Origin: an uncultured Pontibacter sp.
GTDB taxonomy: Bacteria; Bacteroidota; Bacteroidia; Cytophagales; Hymenobacteraceae
DNA length: 64,000 nt
NCBI RefSeq assembly: GCF_947492645.1
Contig: NZ_CANLMZ010000010.1
Location: forward strand, 124,001 to 188,000
Direction of reading: 5' to 3'
This document shows, in pieces, positions 16,887 through 25,816 of the stretch (the first letter of the stretch is position 1; the number at the start of each line of letters is the position of its first letter). A model generated the notes under the pieces. It did not search any database, was not told where the DNA came from, and saw only the letters and a list, made by a program, of their open reading frames with translations. Made by a program: the position numbers and the translations under genes.

Positions 16887-17306
16887 TTACTCCTTAAACC
16901 GCTTCCACTTAATCATCATATACTTGTCGCCAAGTTCTGTGATCATCATACCAGCACCTTTCAGGTTCCCACCGTTCTTGAAAAATTCTACCAGCTCGGC
17001 CTGGTTCATTATTTTGTAGGTAGGATGGTACTCTGTCTGCTCAGGGGCCTTTATTTTATACTTGCGCACCCAGTTCATCACGGATACATGACTTACGCCC
17101 AAAATCCGCTCTATCTCACGGTAGCTGATGCCTTCTATGTAAAGCTGTAGCGCTTTGGTAACATAATAGCTGTCTATACTTTTGCCGATCTTGTTTACTG
17201 TAAAGTAGTATCCGCATTTTTTGCAGCGATAACGTTGCCTGTCACCCACTATGCCACTCTTTACTACGTGTAGCGCATCGCACTTTGGGCAGATCGGATT
17301 CTTCAT
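16887..17306 (-). CDS. Stand-alone IS1-type zinc-ribbon/HTH DNA-binding protein
   Basis: A 139-residue protein. The N-terminal zinc ribbon is CPKCDALHVVKSG...RYRCKKCGYYF (Cys6, Cys9, Cys29, Cys32). An InsA-like helix-turn-helix follows (YREIERILGVSHVSVMNWVRKY, about 70-91), then a tail of about 45 residues. This is the first part of an IS1-family transposase, but no DDE catalytic gene or terminal inverted repeats flank it. It is probably a domesticated regulator rather than an active element. It lies between the carboxylate operon and an SDR gene. Confidence 0.75.
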   Translation of the reverse strand: MKNPICPKCDALHVVKSGIVGDRQRYRCKKCGYYFTVNKIGKSIDSYYVTKALQLYIEGISYREIERILGVSHVSVMNWVRKYKIKAPEQTEYHPTYKIMNQAELVEFFKNGGNLKGAGMMITELGDKYMMIKWKRFKE

Positions 17307-17426
17307 AAACAGCTAGATTTTAAACTATTAACTAAATAGCTATAGTAAGTTAGCATAACTATACCTATTTAGCAACAAAATCAACGACTAAGTAAGTACT
17401 TAATCACTCTTATCTGCAGGTAGCAT

Positions 17427-17459
17427 AAAAAAGCCCGGCAAGCACAGCCGGGCTTTTTG
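17427..17459 (-). terminator. Terminator downstream of the SDR gene
   Basis: Stem AAAAAAGCCCGGC (17427-17439) with GCCGGGCTTTTT (17448-17459) and a 7-8 nt loop. T runs occur on both strands, so it can work in either direction; on the minus strand it ends the SDR transcript. Confidence 0.85.
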
Positions 17460-17520
17460 TGTTGGTATGGCCATAATACAACCTCCAGCTAGCTTCTTAG
17501 CTGCTGACTTCTTTATCTTG

Positions 17521-18249
17521 CTACATATCCCGCACAGAAACCAGCACTTCATTATACTTATGGGTGCTATGCAGAAACTGCACTACCTTTCTACCTACTT
17601 CTTCAGGCGACGCAAGCTCACCGTTAGCTTTATACTCCCGGAAGCGCTGAATATTACTAAAGCTTTCTGCATCACTTTCGCGGATGTGCTCCTGCATACT
17701 TGTATCTACCACACCCGGCGACAGCGCATATATTTTAACGCCACTTCCACGGACATTCTGTTCCTGCTGTATTGCCTGAGACATCATATCCAAGGCTGCC
17801 TTTGAGGCGCAGTAACTAGCCCAGCCATCAATCGGGTACTTGCCGGCGCCGGAGCTAACGTTTACAATCACCTTCTCGCACGGCACGTTTTGGTATGCTT
17901 CCAGGAAAGTGTTCATCAGCATGGCTGGCACAATCACGTTCACATCAAACACAAACTCGAAACGCTCGTTGGCCATTCCTTCTCCCACATAACCGATATC
18001 GCCCAGCACACCGGCATTGTTTATCAGCACTAAGCGTTCTGCATCTTTGCAGGGCAGAAAAACCTTTTGCAGGTTATGCTCTACGGCAGGGATATCTGAA
18101 AAGTCGAGGGGTTGGTAACGGTAATTAGGGTGCTTTATACTATTGGTGCGCGATACGCCCACTACATGATTGTTCTCGTCTTTCAGTAGTTCTTCGGCTA
18201 TCGCTTTGCCTATGCCTTTGCTGGCTCCGGTAATGATGTAGTAGTTCAC
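17521..18249 (-). CDS. Short-chain dehydrogenase/reductase (sepiapterin-reductase/YueD-like)
   Basis: A 242-residue classical SDR. NAD(P) motif TGASKGIG at 7-14, NNAG at 77-80, catalytic Ser132/133, Tyr146 and Lys150 (SYCASK). The ASKGIG and Arg34 (VSRTN) pattern suggests NADPH. The overall form resembles the YueD benzil reductase/sepiapterin reductase branch, but the substrate cannot be read from the sequence. It is monocistronic with its own terminator. Confidence 0.85.
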   Translation of the reverse strand: MNYYIITGASKGIGKAIAEELLKDENNHVVGVSRTNSIKHPNYRYQPLDFSDIPAVEHNLQKVFLPCKDAERLVLINNAGVLGDIGYVGEGMANERFEFVFDVNVIVPAMLMNTFLEAYQNVPCEKVIVNVSSGAGKYPIDGWASYCASKAALDMMSQAIQQEQNVRGSGVKIYALSPGVVDTSMQEHIRESDAESFSNIQRFREYKANGELASPEEVGRKVVQFLHSTHKYNEVLVSVRDM

Positions 18250-18353
18250 GGTTAAATCTTTAGAGAGTTTGGGAGTTATGAGTTACGGGAAATGCAACAG
18301 GAAAGGTTATTCCTTCTTTCTGAAGTATAAAGTATAAAAGTATCCTCTAAAAC

Positions 18354-18394
18354 AAAAAGCTGGTGCCTCTGCCTTTGCAGAAACACCAGCTTTA
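18354..18394 (-). terminator. Terminator downstream of hslU
   Basis: Hairpin AAAGCTGGTG/CACCAGCTTT with a loop of about 18 nt. On the minus strand it ends in a T-rich run (CAGCTTTTTGTTTT). It lies about 100 bp past the hslU stop. The spacer between it and the SDR gene holds a tandem of the AAGTATAAA word (18321-18345). Confidence 0.7.
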
Positions 18395-18495
18395 AAGTAT
18401 GGTCAGAAGTATAAATAAGCTTTTGCCCTTTACGCCATTCACTTTACACCGCTACAAGCGCGACTGGAGCTAGCTTAAATGTTCACGCTTCGGTT

Positions 18496-19890
18496 TTAAA
18501 GTATATACTGGCTCAGGTCACGGTTTTTCACCATATCAGACAGGCGTTCCTGCACCATGGCGCGGTCAACTAAAATACGGGCATTGGCTCCGATCTTATC
18601 CGGCACATCAAAAAGTATATCGTTTAGCAGGCGGCTCATTACCGTTTGCAGGCGGCGTGCACCAATATTTTCTACTTCGGTGTTTACCTCGTAGGCAATA
18701 GATGCTATTTCGTCCAGGGCCTCGTCGTTAAAGGTAAGCTCTACATCTTCTGCTCCCAAGAGTGCCTCATACTGTTTTGTAAGGGCATTTTTCGGGAACT
18801 TCAGGATCTGGTAGAAATCATCTTTCGTCAGGCTATCCAACTCTACACGAATCGGGAAACGGCCCTGCAATTCTGGAATAAGGTCGGATGGTTTGGCTAC
18901 GTGGAACGCGCCGGCTGCGATAAACAGAATATGATCGGTGTTGATGATGCCATACTTGGTGTTCACCGTAGAGCCTTCCACTATCGGTAACAGGTCGCGC
19001 TGCACACCTTCACGGCTTACATCTGGTCCGCCACCGCCTTTTTTGCTTGAGCTGGCAACTTTATCAATCTCATCGATAAAGATAATGCCGGAGTTTTCTG
19101 CTTTGAAGATGGCCTCTTCCTTTACCTCATCCATATCGATCAGTTTGGAAGCTTCTTCCTCGAGCAAAATTTTACGTGCCTCGGCGATAGTTACTTTACG
19201 CTTCTTGGTCTTCTTTGGCATCATACCGCTGATCATCTCCTGGATGTTCATCATAGAAGCCTCGTCCATTCCGGGCCCCATAACACCCATGCCCGGCATG
19301 GCATTTTGCTGCACCCGTATTTCAATTTTACGGTCTTCCAGTTCTCCGTTCCTGATCTTCTCCCTGAATTTCTCACGGGTACGCTCGTTCAGTTCGTAGT
19401 CTGTTTCAGGCATCGCATTTGGGTCGGCGCTCAGGCTAACGGGAGAATTGTTGCGTCCCTGGATGGGTGGAATAAGTGCATCAAGAATGATATCCTCTAC
19501 CATTTCTGCAGCCTTCTGCTTTACTTCTTCCTTTTTCTTTTGCTTTACAAGGTTAACAGACTGCTCCACGAGGTCGCGCACCATACTTTCTACGTCGCGG
19601 CCTACATAGCCTACCTCCGTAAATTTAGAAGCCTCTACTTTAGTAAATGGTGCATCGGCAATTTTTGCAAGGCGGCGGGCAATTTCTGTTTTACCTACAC
19701 CGGTTGCCCCAATCATCAGGATGTTGTTGGGCACAATATCACCCTGTATACTTTTGTCGGCGTTCATGCGGCGCCAGCGGTTGCGTAGCGCAATGGCCAC
19801 GTTACGTTTGGCATCATTCTGCCCAATAATATATTTATCCAGCTCTGCTACAATCTGAGCCGGTGTTAAGTGTTCTATTGAATCTAGCAT
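18496..19890 (-). CDS. hslU: ATP-dependent protease ATPase subunit HslU
   Basis: A 464-residue AAA+ unfoldase. Walker A GATGVGKT at 61-68, the following helix EIARRLAKIADAPFTKVEASKFTEVGYVGRDVE, an intermediate domain (about 110-250), Walker B IIFIDEIDK, and the C-terminal tail LSQYIL that docks into HslV. It unfolds substrates for the HslV peptidase. The hslV gene is not adjacent and not in the window, unlike the usual hslVU operon. The length matches the family. Confidence 0.95.
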   Translation of the reverse strand: MLDSIEHLTPAQIVAELDKYIIGQNDAKRNVAIALRNRWRRMNADKSIQGDIVPNNILMIGATGVGKTEIARRLAKIADAPFTKVEASKFTEVGYVGRDVESMVRDLVEQSVNLVKQKKKEEVKQKAAEMVEDIILDALIPPIQGRNNSPVSLSADPNAMPETDYELNERTREKFREKIRNGELEDRKIEIRVQQNAMPGMGVMGPGMDEASMMNIQEMISGMMPKKTKKRKVTIAEARKILLEEEASKLIDMDEVKEEAIFKAENSGIIFIDEIDKVASSSKKGGGGPDVSREGVQRDLLPIVEGSTVNTKYGIINTDHILFIAAGAFHVAKPSDLIPELQGRFPIRVELDSLTKDDFYQILKFPKNALTKQYEALLGAEDVELTFNDEALDEIASIAYEVNTEVENIGARRLQTVMSRLLNDILFDVPDKIGANARILVDRAMVQERLSDMVKNRDLSQYIL

Positions 19891-19949
19891 AGTAGTCTTT
19901 AAGTTAAGGTACGCTACGGTACTTTATAGGTGCCATAGCGTATACGTTA

Positions 19950-20996
19950 TTAACTGCTTTTCTTTTTAAGAATTGTGCTGGTATTGGTGCTAACGGTAAC
20001 ATAATGGGTGGCACCGGACGGATGAAAGAAGGCGCTGCTGTAGTTAAGTTCGAAGGCTCGCACGCGTAACATTCCGCCAAGCGAGAAGCCTGCTCCGCCA
20101 CCGCCATTATCCAGCCGAAGCTCTTTGCGGCGCAGGTGGTTGTAACCTGCTCTCAGGTTAAAATTTTTACTGAACACAAATTCAGCGCCTGCCACAAAGT
20201 GTCGTGCAATTTTATCGCCCAGCTGCTTTTCTTCTTTTACCTCGTTGCCGTTTTCATCCAGTTGGCCGGGAGCATTGGGGTCTAAGTAAACAACATCGAA
20301 CTGATAAAGTTTATGTGCGGTAAGCGAAAGCCTGATGGGCATGTGTTCTGGTTTGTAGCTTACTCCCAGTTGGGCATCCCAGGGCATCGGCTGGCGTTCC
20401 CCGTCATCAAATGGCTTCACCTGGTAGCCCACATTTTTAAACGCAAGGCCGACAGTAAAGTCTTTTTCAGGATGCTTAAAGGCAACACCGGCATCGGCAA
20501 GTATACCTACCGCTTTGTTCCCAGCCATACTCGATACCGCTACTTTTGCCGTAGCACCTATGGTAAAAGCATCGGCCTGTCGGGCATGCGTGATACCCAA
20601 AGTATAGTCATTCACATTAAAGCTACCTTCTTCTAAGCCGGTAGCGTCGCGCTGCACAAAATCCCCGTAGTTTAGGTAATTCAGGTTTACAGCCCAGCGG
20701 CCATACTTTGTGGTGTTAAAAGCATAGGCAAGGTTGCTTTGCTTGATATCGGCCAGGTAGCCCACATAACTCAAACTTAGCTGGTTATCCATTTCGGGGT
20801 TCAGCAAGCCGGGGTTAGCCGACACCATGTTCACATCATGGCCTCCTGCGGTAACGTTTACGCCACCTAAAGCAGCCTGTTTAGCATTGTTAGGTAACTC
20901 CAGAAACGTAAAACCACGCTGCCCTCCTACCTGCGCCTGCGCCGTAAGCGCAAAGCCCAGCAAAATGCAAAGTATAAGAGCAGACGATTTTTTCAC
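19950..20996 (-). CDS. porQ: Type IX secretion system outer-membrane protein PorQ
   Basis: An outer-membrane beta-barrel protein of the PorV/PorQ (FadL-like) group. After the signal peptide comes GGQRGFTFLELPNNAKQAALGG, then NPGLLN and repeated barrel strands, as in PorQ. PorQ helps attach substrates at the cell surface after export. I start it at GTG 20996 (VKKSSALILCILLGFALTAQAQ, a normal signal peptide). The ATG at 21023 would add MTITLILGN and lies inside an inverted-repeat element shared with non-coding DNA, so it is unlikely to be the real start. Confidence 0.85.
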   Translation of the reverse strand: MKKSSALILCILLGFALTAQAQVGGQRGFTFLELPNNAKQAALGGVNVTAGGHDVNMVSANPGLLNPEMDNQLSLSYVGYLADIKQSNLAYAFNTTKYGRWAVNLNYLNYGDFVQRDATGLEEGSFNVNDYTLGITHARQADAFTIGATAKVAVSSMAGNKAVGILADAGVAFKHPEKDFTVGLAFKNVGYQVKPFDDGERQPMPWDAQLGVSYKPEHMPIRLSLTAHKLYQFDVVYLDPNAPGQLDENGNEVKEEKQLGDKIARHFVAGAEFVFSKNFNLRAGYNHLRRKELRLDNGGGGAGFSLGGMLRVRAFELNYSSAFFHPSGATHYVTVSTNTSTILKKKSS

Positions 20997-21018
20997 GTTA
21001 CCAAGTATGAGTGTTATT

Positions 21019-21100
21019 GTCATTTCTAACGCTAGTGAGAAATCTGATCTATTGCATGACTATGAAAAGCTCCAGATTTCTCACTAGCGTTCGAAATAAC
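21019..21100. repeat. Palindromic REP-like element between lon and porQ
   Basis: Two inverted copies of a 28 bp unit: 21019-21046 and 21073-21100, identical at 26 of 28 positions and sharing the exact 19-base core AACGCTAGTGAGAAATCTG. The loop is about 26 nt. The unit resembles the TTTCGAACGAAGTGAGAAATC-like words often seen between Bacteroidota genes. It could fold as a strong hairpin that shields or ends the lon transcript. Confidence 0.75.
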
Positions 21101-21109
21101 AGATACCAA

Positions 21110-23602
21110 TTACTCTTTATCAGCTGCGGCTTTCTCTTCCGTCACTACCAGTTTCAGCGGGTTCTTTACCTTCTCCTTCAGCAGCGCAATTTTAACAACC
21201 TCGTCCACACGATCTACATAATGTATGGTAAGGCCTTTAATGTACTGCTCCGGGATCTCGTTGATGTCTTTCCTGTTTTTCTGGCTAAGTATGATATCGG
21301 TGATACCGGCACGCTTGGCAGCCAGAATCTTCTCTTTTATACCGCCTACAGGCAATACCTTGCCCCGAAGCGTGATCTCGCCTGTCATAGCCAAACGCCC
21401 TTTTACTTTGCGCTGGGTAAACACAGAGGCAATGGACGTGAATATGGCAATACCAGCCGATGGGCCGTCCTTTGGCACAGCCCCTTCCGGGAAGTGGATG
21501 TGCAAGTCGTACTGGTCGAACAGGCGGTAATCTATGTCCAGTAAATCAGCGTGTGCTTTTAAGTATGAGATGGCCGTCATAGCCGATTCTTTCATCACAT
21601 CTCCTAGCTGGCCTGAAAGCGTAAGTTTGCCTTTGCCCTTGCTAAGTATGGATTCGATGAAAAGGATATCGCCACCTACTGATGTCCAGGCTAAGCCTGT
21701 AACTACGCCAGCTGTGTCGATGTCCTGGTAAATTTCTTTGTCGAATATCTCAGAACCCAGGCGTTTAACCACATCTTCCGGCTTAATGTTAACCGGATAT
21801 TCCTCTTCCATTGCCTTTAGTTTGGCTGTGTGGCGCACCAGTTGGCCAATTTTTCGCTCCAGGCTACGCACTCCAGACTCGCGGGTATAATCCTCTATTA
21901 TTTTCTGAATCGTAGCTTTGGATACTTTAGCATCATCCTCTGTAAGGCCGTGCTCAGCTATCTGCTTTGGTAACAGGTGCCGCTTCGCTATCTCCGTTTT
22001 CTCCTCTAAAGTATAACCCGTCAGCTCGATGATCTCCATACGGTCGCGCAGGGCCGGCTGAATGGTATCCAAAGAGTTGGCCGTAGCGATGAACAATACT
22101 TTGGACAGGTCATATTCCACATCCAGGTAATTATCCATAAACGTGCTGTTCTGCTCCGGGTCCAGTACCTCCAGCAAAGCAGAAGACGGATCGCCACGGA
22201 AATCAGAAGCAATCTTATCTATCTCGTCGAGTATAATTACCGGGTTCGAAGAGCCTACTTTTTTAATCTGGTTGATGATCTTGCCGGGCATGGCACCTAC
22301 ATAGGTACGGCGATGACCGCGAATCTCGGCCTCGTCGCGCACGCCACCCAACGACATTCTGACATACTTTCGGCCCAACGACTCTGCAATAGACTTGCCC
22401 AACGATGTTTTACCAACACCCGGAGGTCCGTACAGGCAAAGTATAGGCGCCTTCATGTCGTTCTTCAGCTTCAGCACGGCCAAATACTCCAGGATACGCT
22501 CCTTCACTTTCTCTAGGCCGTAATGGTCTGCATCAAGTATTTTTTTGGTGCGCTTTAAATTAAAGTTATCCTTGGTGTACTCGTTCCATGGCAGGTCCAG
22601 CAGAAACTCGAGGTAGTTTACCGCCACCGGGTATTCGGCAGCCTGAGAGTTTAAGCGTGCCAGTTTATCTATTTCTTTTTTAAAGTGCTGCGCAACAGGC
22701 TCAGGCCATTTCTTCTTGGCGGCACGTTCTCTGAACCGCTCAATCTCCTGGTCTGGTCCCTCCTGTCCTAGCTCATCCTGCAATACCTTTATCTGCTGGC
22801 GCAAAAAGTAGTCGCGCTGCTGCTGGTCCAGGTCGGTATGTACTTTGGTATGGATTTCCTGCTTTAATTCAAGCAGCTGTATTTCGCGTAGCATCAGCTC
22901 CAGCAGCTGCGTGCCGCGTTCTACGCCGTCGTTTACCTCCAGCAAGGCCTGCTTCTGGGCTACATCTACGTTCAGGTTACTCGACAGGAAGTGCGTTAAA
23001 AAGCCCGGATTGTCAATATTATCGAGCGCTACCTGTGCCTCCTGCGGTATCTCAGGGTTCAGTTTCAGCATTTTACCGGCCGCATCTTTCAGCGATTGCA
23101 CCAGCGCCTTTACCTTCTTATTCTTTTTATCCAGCGGAGTTTCGGTACAAGCTGTAACGCGCGCCGTTAAGTATGGGTCTTCAGACGTTACTTCTTCTAT
23201 CTTAAAACGACTGTGCCCTTGAATAATGATCGTGGTATTGCCATCAGGCAATACCAGCATTTTCAGTATCTTAGCCACCGTGCCAACCTCGAAAAGGTCT
23301 TCTGCAGTAGGGTCGTCGCTGTTAGAGTTTTTCTGGGCAACTACGCCTACTATTTTATCTCCTTTATGTGCTCTCCGCACTAGTTTCACAGATTTTTTGC
23401 GGCTTACCGTAATTGGCAATACCACCCCCGGAAACAGTACTGTGTTGCGTACTGCCAGTATCGGGAGTTCATCAGGTAAAGCTTCAACAGGTAGATCGTC
23501 TTCTGCCTCCGCAGTAATAATCGGGATCAGCTCTACCTCTTCGTCGTCAGATAAATTGCTTAGCAAAAGGTTTTGTAAAAAGTTCTTTAAAGTATAGTTC
23601 AT
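21110..23602 (-). CDS. lon: ATP-dependent protease Lon
   Basis: An 830-residue protein. N-terminal substrate domain (about 45-245), coiled linker, AAA+ module with Walker A GPPGVGKTSLGKS and Walker B VIILDEIDKI, then the Ser-Lys protease with Ser715 in PKDGPSAG and Lys758 in GGIKEK. It degrades misfolded and regulatory proteins in the cytoplasm. Standard length. The 220 bp gap upstream is shared with the divergent OmpA-type gene. Its transcript ends at the REP-like palindrome at 21019-21100. Confidence 0.97.
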   Translation of the reverse strand: MNYTLKNFLQNLLLSNLSDDEEVELIPIITAEAEDDLPVEALPDELPILAVRNTVLFPGVVLPITVSRKKSVKLVRRAHKGDKIVGVVAQKNSNSDDPTAEDLFEVGTVAKILKMLVLPDGNTTIIIQGHSRFKIEEVTSEDPYLTARVTACTETPLDKKNKKVKALVQSLKDAAGKMLKLNPEIPQEAQVALDNIDNPGFLTHFLSSNLNVDVAQKQALLEVNDGVERGTQLLELMLREIQLLELKQEIHTKVHTDLDQQQRDYFLRQQIKVLQDELGQEGPDQEIERFRERAAKKKWPEPVAQHFKKEIDKLARLNSQAAEYPVAVNYLEFLLDLPWNEYTKDNFNLKRTKKILDADHYGLEKVKERILEYLAVLKLKNDMKAPILCLYGPPGVGKTSLGKSIAESLGRKYVRMSLGGVRDEAEIRGHRRTYVGAMPGKIINQIKKVGSSNPVIILDEIDKIASDFRGDPSSALLEVLDPEQNSTFMDNYLDVEYDLSKVLFIATANSLDTIQPALRDRMEIIELTGYTLEEKTEIAKRHLLPKQIAEHGLTEDDAKVSKATIQKIIEDYTRESGVRSLERKIGQLVRHTAKLKAMEEEYPVNIKPEDVVKRLGSEIFDKEIYQDIDTAGVVTGLAWTSVGGDILFIESILSKGKGKLTLSGQLGDVMKESAMTAISYLKAHADLLDIDYRLFDQYDLHIHFPEGAVPKDGPSAGIAIFTSIASVFTQRKVKGRLAMTGEITLRGKVLPVGGIKEKILAAKRAGITDIILSQKNRKDINEIPEQYIKGLTIHYVDRVDEVVKIALLKEKVKNPLKLVVTEEKAAADKE

Positions 23603-23795
23603 ATAAAGATCAATGCCATAATGACAGAAACAAAGCAGTTGGAGCTATGTTCTGAGGTTTTTGTATAGTTGTCAAGACTTGTGCCATACTGTTATAGTCT
23701 GCTTATTTGTCCTGTGCCGAAATGTTTTATATGCAATATTAAAGCTAAAAAGACATTAGCATCTAAAATTAGCACAAAATATAGTTCAAAAATAA

Positions 23796-23803
23796 TATCT
23801 TTG
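23796..23803 (+). promoter_or_regulatory. Possible Bacteroidota -7 box (TAnnTTTG) for the PorE-like gene
   Basis: TATCTTTG matches the Bacteroidota TAnnTTTG box 23 bp before the ATG at 23826. No TTTG was found at the usual 19-base distance upstream, so support is partial. Confidence 0.4.
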
Positions 23804-23825
23804 GCATGAGGATAAATCTAGTGTA

Positions 23826-25811
23826 ATGCAGCAAAAATCCCTGCTCATAGCCATTTTTACAATACTGTTGTTTTTCCCCCTGCTTTGCATGGGGCAGTTA
23901 CAACATATCCCGTTGGATAGCGCACAGGGGCTTAAGCTAAACAAGCAGGCACCAAACCCCGAGATTCACCTCAATTTCCCTAATATAAATAAAATACCTT
24001 ACTATCGCGACCAGAAGAAGCTTTCTGCGATACAACGGCTGGAAAAAAGGAAGCAATACGACCAGGTGCTGCCGCTGCTAGAGCGTTATGTAACAAATTT
24101 TGGGATACAGAACTTCTACAAAGACACTTACCTGCTATGGCGGCTTGGGCAGCTTTTTGAGCGCACCGGCAGAAAAGAGGAGGCAAAGGAGCTTTACCGG
24201 CTGGTACTGAAGCACCACCGCACCGATGCTCGCGGTGTGTACTCCTATTACGACTCGCTGGAGCAAAACACAAAAGACTATTACGTGCCCCTGGATTATT
24301 ATTATGAGCTGGTAGAGTATCGTAAATCCATCGCCACTTTTAAACCTCCCAAAGGCGTTTACCTGAACATGGGCAATGCCATCAACTCGCCTTACGAAGA
24401 TTACGGCCCTACCCTGAACGAGGAGAATGAGGTGTTTATTTATACTTCTAAACGCAACTTGCAAGGCTTAAATGGCCGCGCCAACGAAGATTTATACTTC
24501 TCGAAGCAAAATAATGGCTTCTGGGAAGAGGCACAATCCTTTGGCAAGCCCATTAACAGCATATACAACGAGGGCTCTGCCTGCCTTAGCCGCGACGGCA
24601 AAACGCTATACTTTGCCCGTTGCGAATCGCCGGATGGCTACGGAAACTGCGACCTGTACATGGCTAAAATGCAAGCCGACGGCAAATGGGGTGAGATTAC
24701 AAACCTGGGGCCCAATGTAAATACCAATGCCTGGGACTCTCAGCCTACCCTATCGCTTAACGAAGACACCTTATACTTTGCCTCTGACCGCCTGGATGGT
24801 TTTGGACTATCGGATTTATACTTTACCTACAAAAACAAAAATGGAGACTGGGCTCCGGCACAGAACATGGGCCCTACCGTGAACACCCGCGAGAGCGAAG
24901 TAAGCCCCTTCTACCACCCCAAGTACCAGGTTTTATACTTTAGCTCACGTGGCCAACTCTACAACTTCGGCGACTTCGACATCTACAAAACATACAATGT
25001 GCAGGGGCATTGGCAGGAGCCACGCAACATAGGCCCTTTGGTAAACGGGCGGGGCAGCGAGTACTACTTTACCATTGATGCCGATTCCCGAAATTTATAC
25101 TATGCCCGCTCCGAAGCCGACGATATTCAAAACCTGGACCTGTACTCTTTTCCGTTGCCAATGGAGGCACACCCGCTGGCCGTAACCAAAGTGCAGGGTA
25201 TCTTAACCGATTCGCTTACAAATAAACCACTATCTGGCATCGTTTCTATTATAGATCTGGATAACGGTATTGAGGTTTCCTCCAAATACTTGCGCCCGGA
25301 CGGTTCTTTTGAGTTCGACCTTATTGATAACTCCCGGTATATGCTGATGATACAAGGGCCTGATTTTTTTACTCTCGAACGCGAAATCTCCCTGCAGCAG
25401 GATACATCATTTAAGCTGATGACAACACTTATCGACTACAGCATACCGATGGTGTTCGAGAACATTGAATTCGACCAGAATCAGTCTGAAATAAAAGAGA
25501 ATATGAAGCCTATACTGGATGAAGTCGCGCTTTTCCTAATTGACCATCCTACATTCAGGCTTGAGATTGCCGGCCACACCGACGGTGCCGGCGACAAAGA
25601 ATTTAACCTGGTGCTTTCCCAGGATCGTGCCGATGCCATCAGGAAATACATTGAACAGCGGGTAAACATGATAGAAGGCCGCATTGATGCCGTTGGCTTT
25701 GGCAGCTCTAAACCGCTAAGAGACGAAAAAACGGCCGAAGACAGGAAAATCAACCGCCGTGTAGAGTTCCGGTTGATAAAGCCGGAGAAACCTGAGCGCG
25801 GTTTAAAATAA
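23826..25811 (+). CDS. PorE-like OmpA-family protein (TPR, PD40 propeller, CRD, OmpA_C)
   Basis: A 661-residue exported protein. Signal peptide (1-23), TPR-like helices (about 50-115), WD40/PD40 propeller blades (about 185-440, repeated LYF-SD-R units), a carboxypeptidase-regulatory-like sandwich (455-530, VQGILTDSLTNKPLSGIV) and a peptidoglycan-binding OmpA domain (545-655, IEFDQNQSEI then IAGHTDGAGD). This four-part order is that of PorE, which anchors the type IX secretion machine to peptidoglycan, but related OmpA proteins are numerous in the phylum. Several LYF triplets use TTA TAC TTT-type codons that create the over-represented TATACTT word. Confidence 0.75.
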   Translation: MQQKSLLIAIFTILLFFPLLCMGQLQHIPLDSAQGLKLNKQAPNPEIHLNFPNINKIPYYRDQKKLSAIQRLEKRKQYDQVLPLLERYVTNFGIQNFYKDTYLLWRLGQLFERTGRKEEAKELYRLVLKHHRTDARGVYSYYDSLEQNTKDYYVPLDYYYELVEYRKSIATFKPPKGVYLNMGNAINSPYEDYGPTLNEENEVFIYTSKRNLQGLNGRANEDLYFSKQNNGFWEEAQSFGKPINSIYNEGSACLSRDGKTLYFARCESPDGYGNCDLYMAKMQADGKWGEITNLGPNVNTNAWDSQPTLSLNEDTLYFASDRLDGFGLSDLYFTYKNKNGDWAPAQNMGPTVNTRESEVSPFYHPKYQVLYFSSRGQLYNFGDFDIYKTYNVQGHWQEPRNIGPLVNGRGSEYYFTIDADSRNLYYARSEADDIQNLDLYSFPLPMEAHPLAVTKVQGILTDSLTNKPLSGIVSIIDLDNGIEVSSKYLRPDGSFEFDLIDNSRYMLMIQGPDFFTLEREISLQQDTSFKLMTTLIDYSIPMVFENIEFDQNQSEIKENMKPILDEVALFLIDHPTFRLEIAGHTDGAGDKEFNLVLSQDRADAIRKYIEQRVNMIEGRIDAVGFGSSKPLRDEKTAEDRKINRRVEFRLIKPEKPERGLK

Positions 25812-25816
25812 GTATA

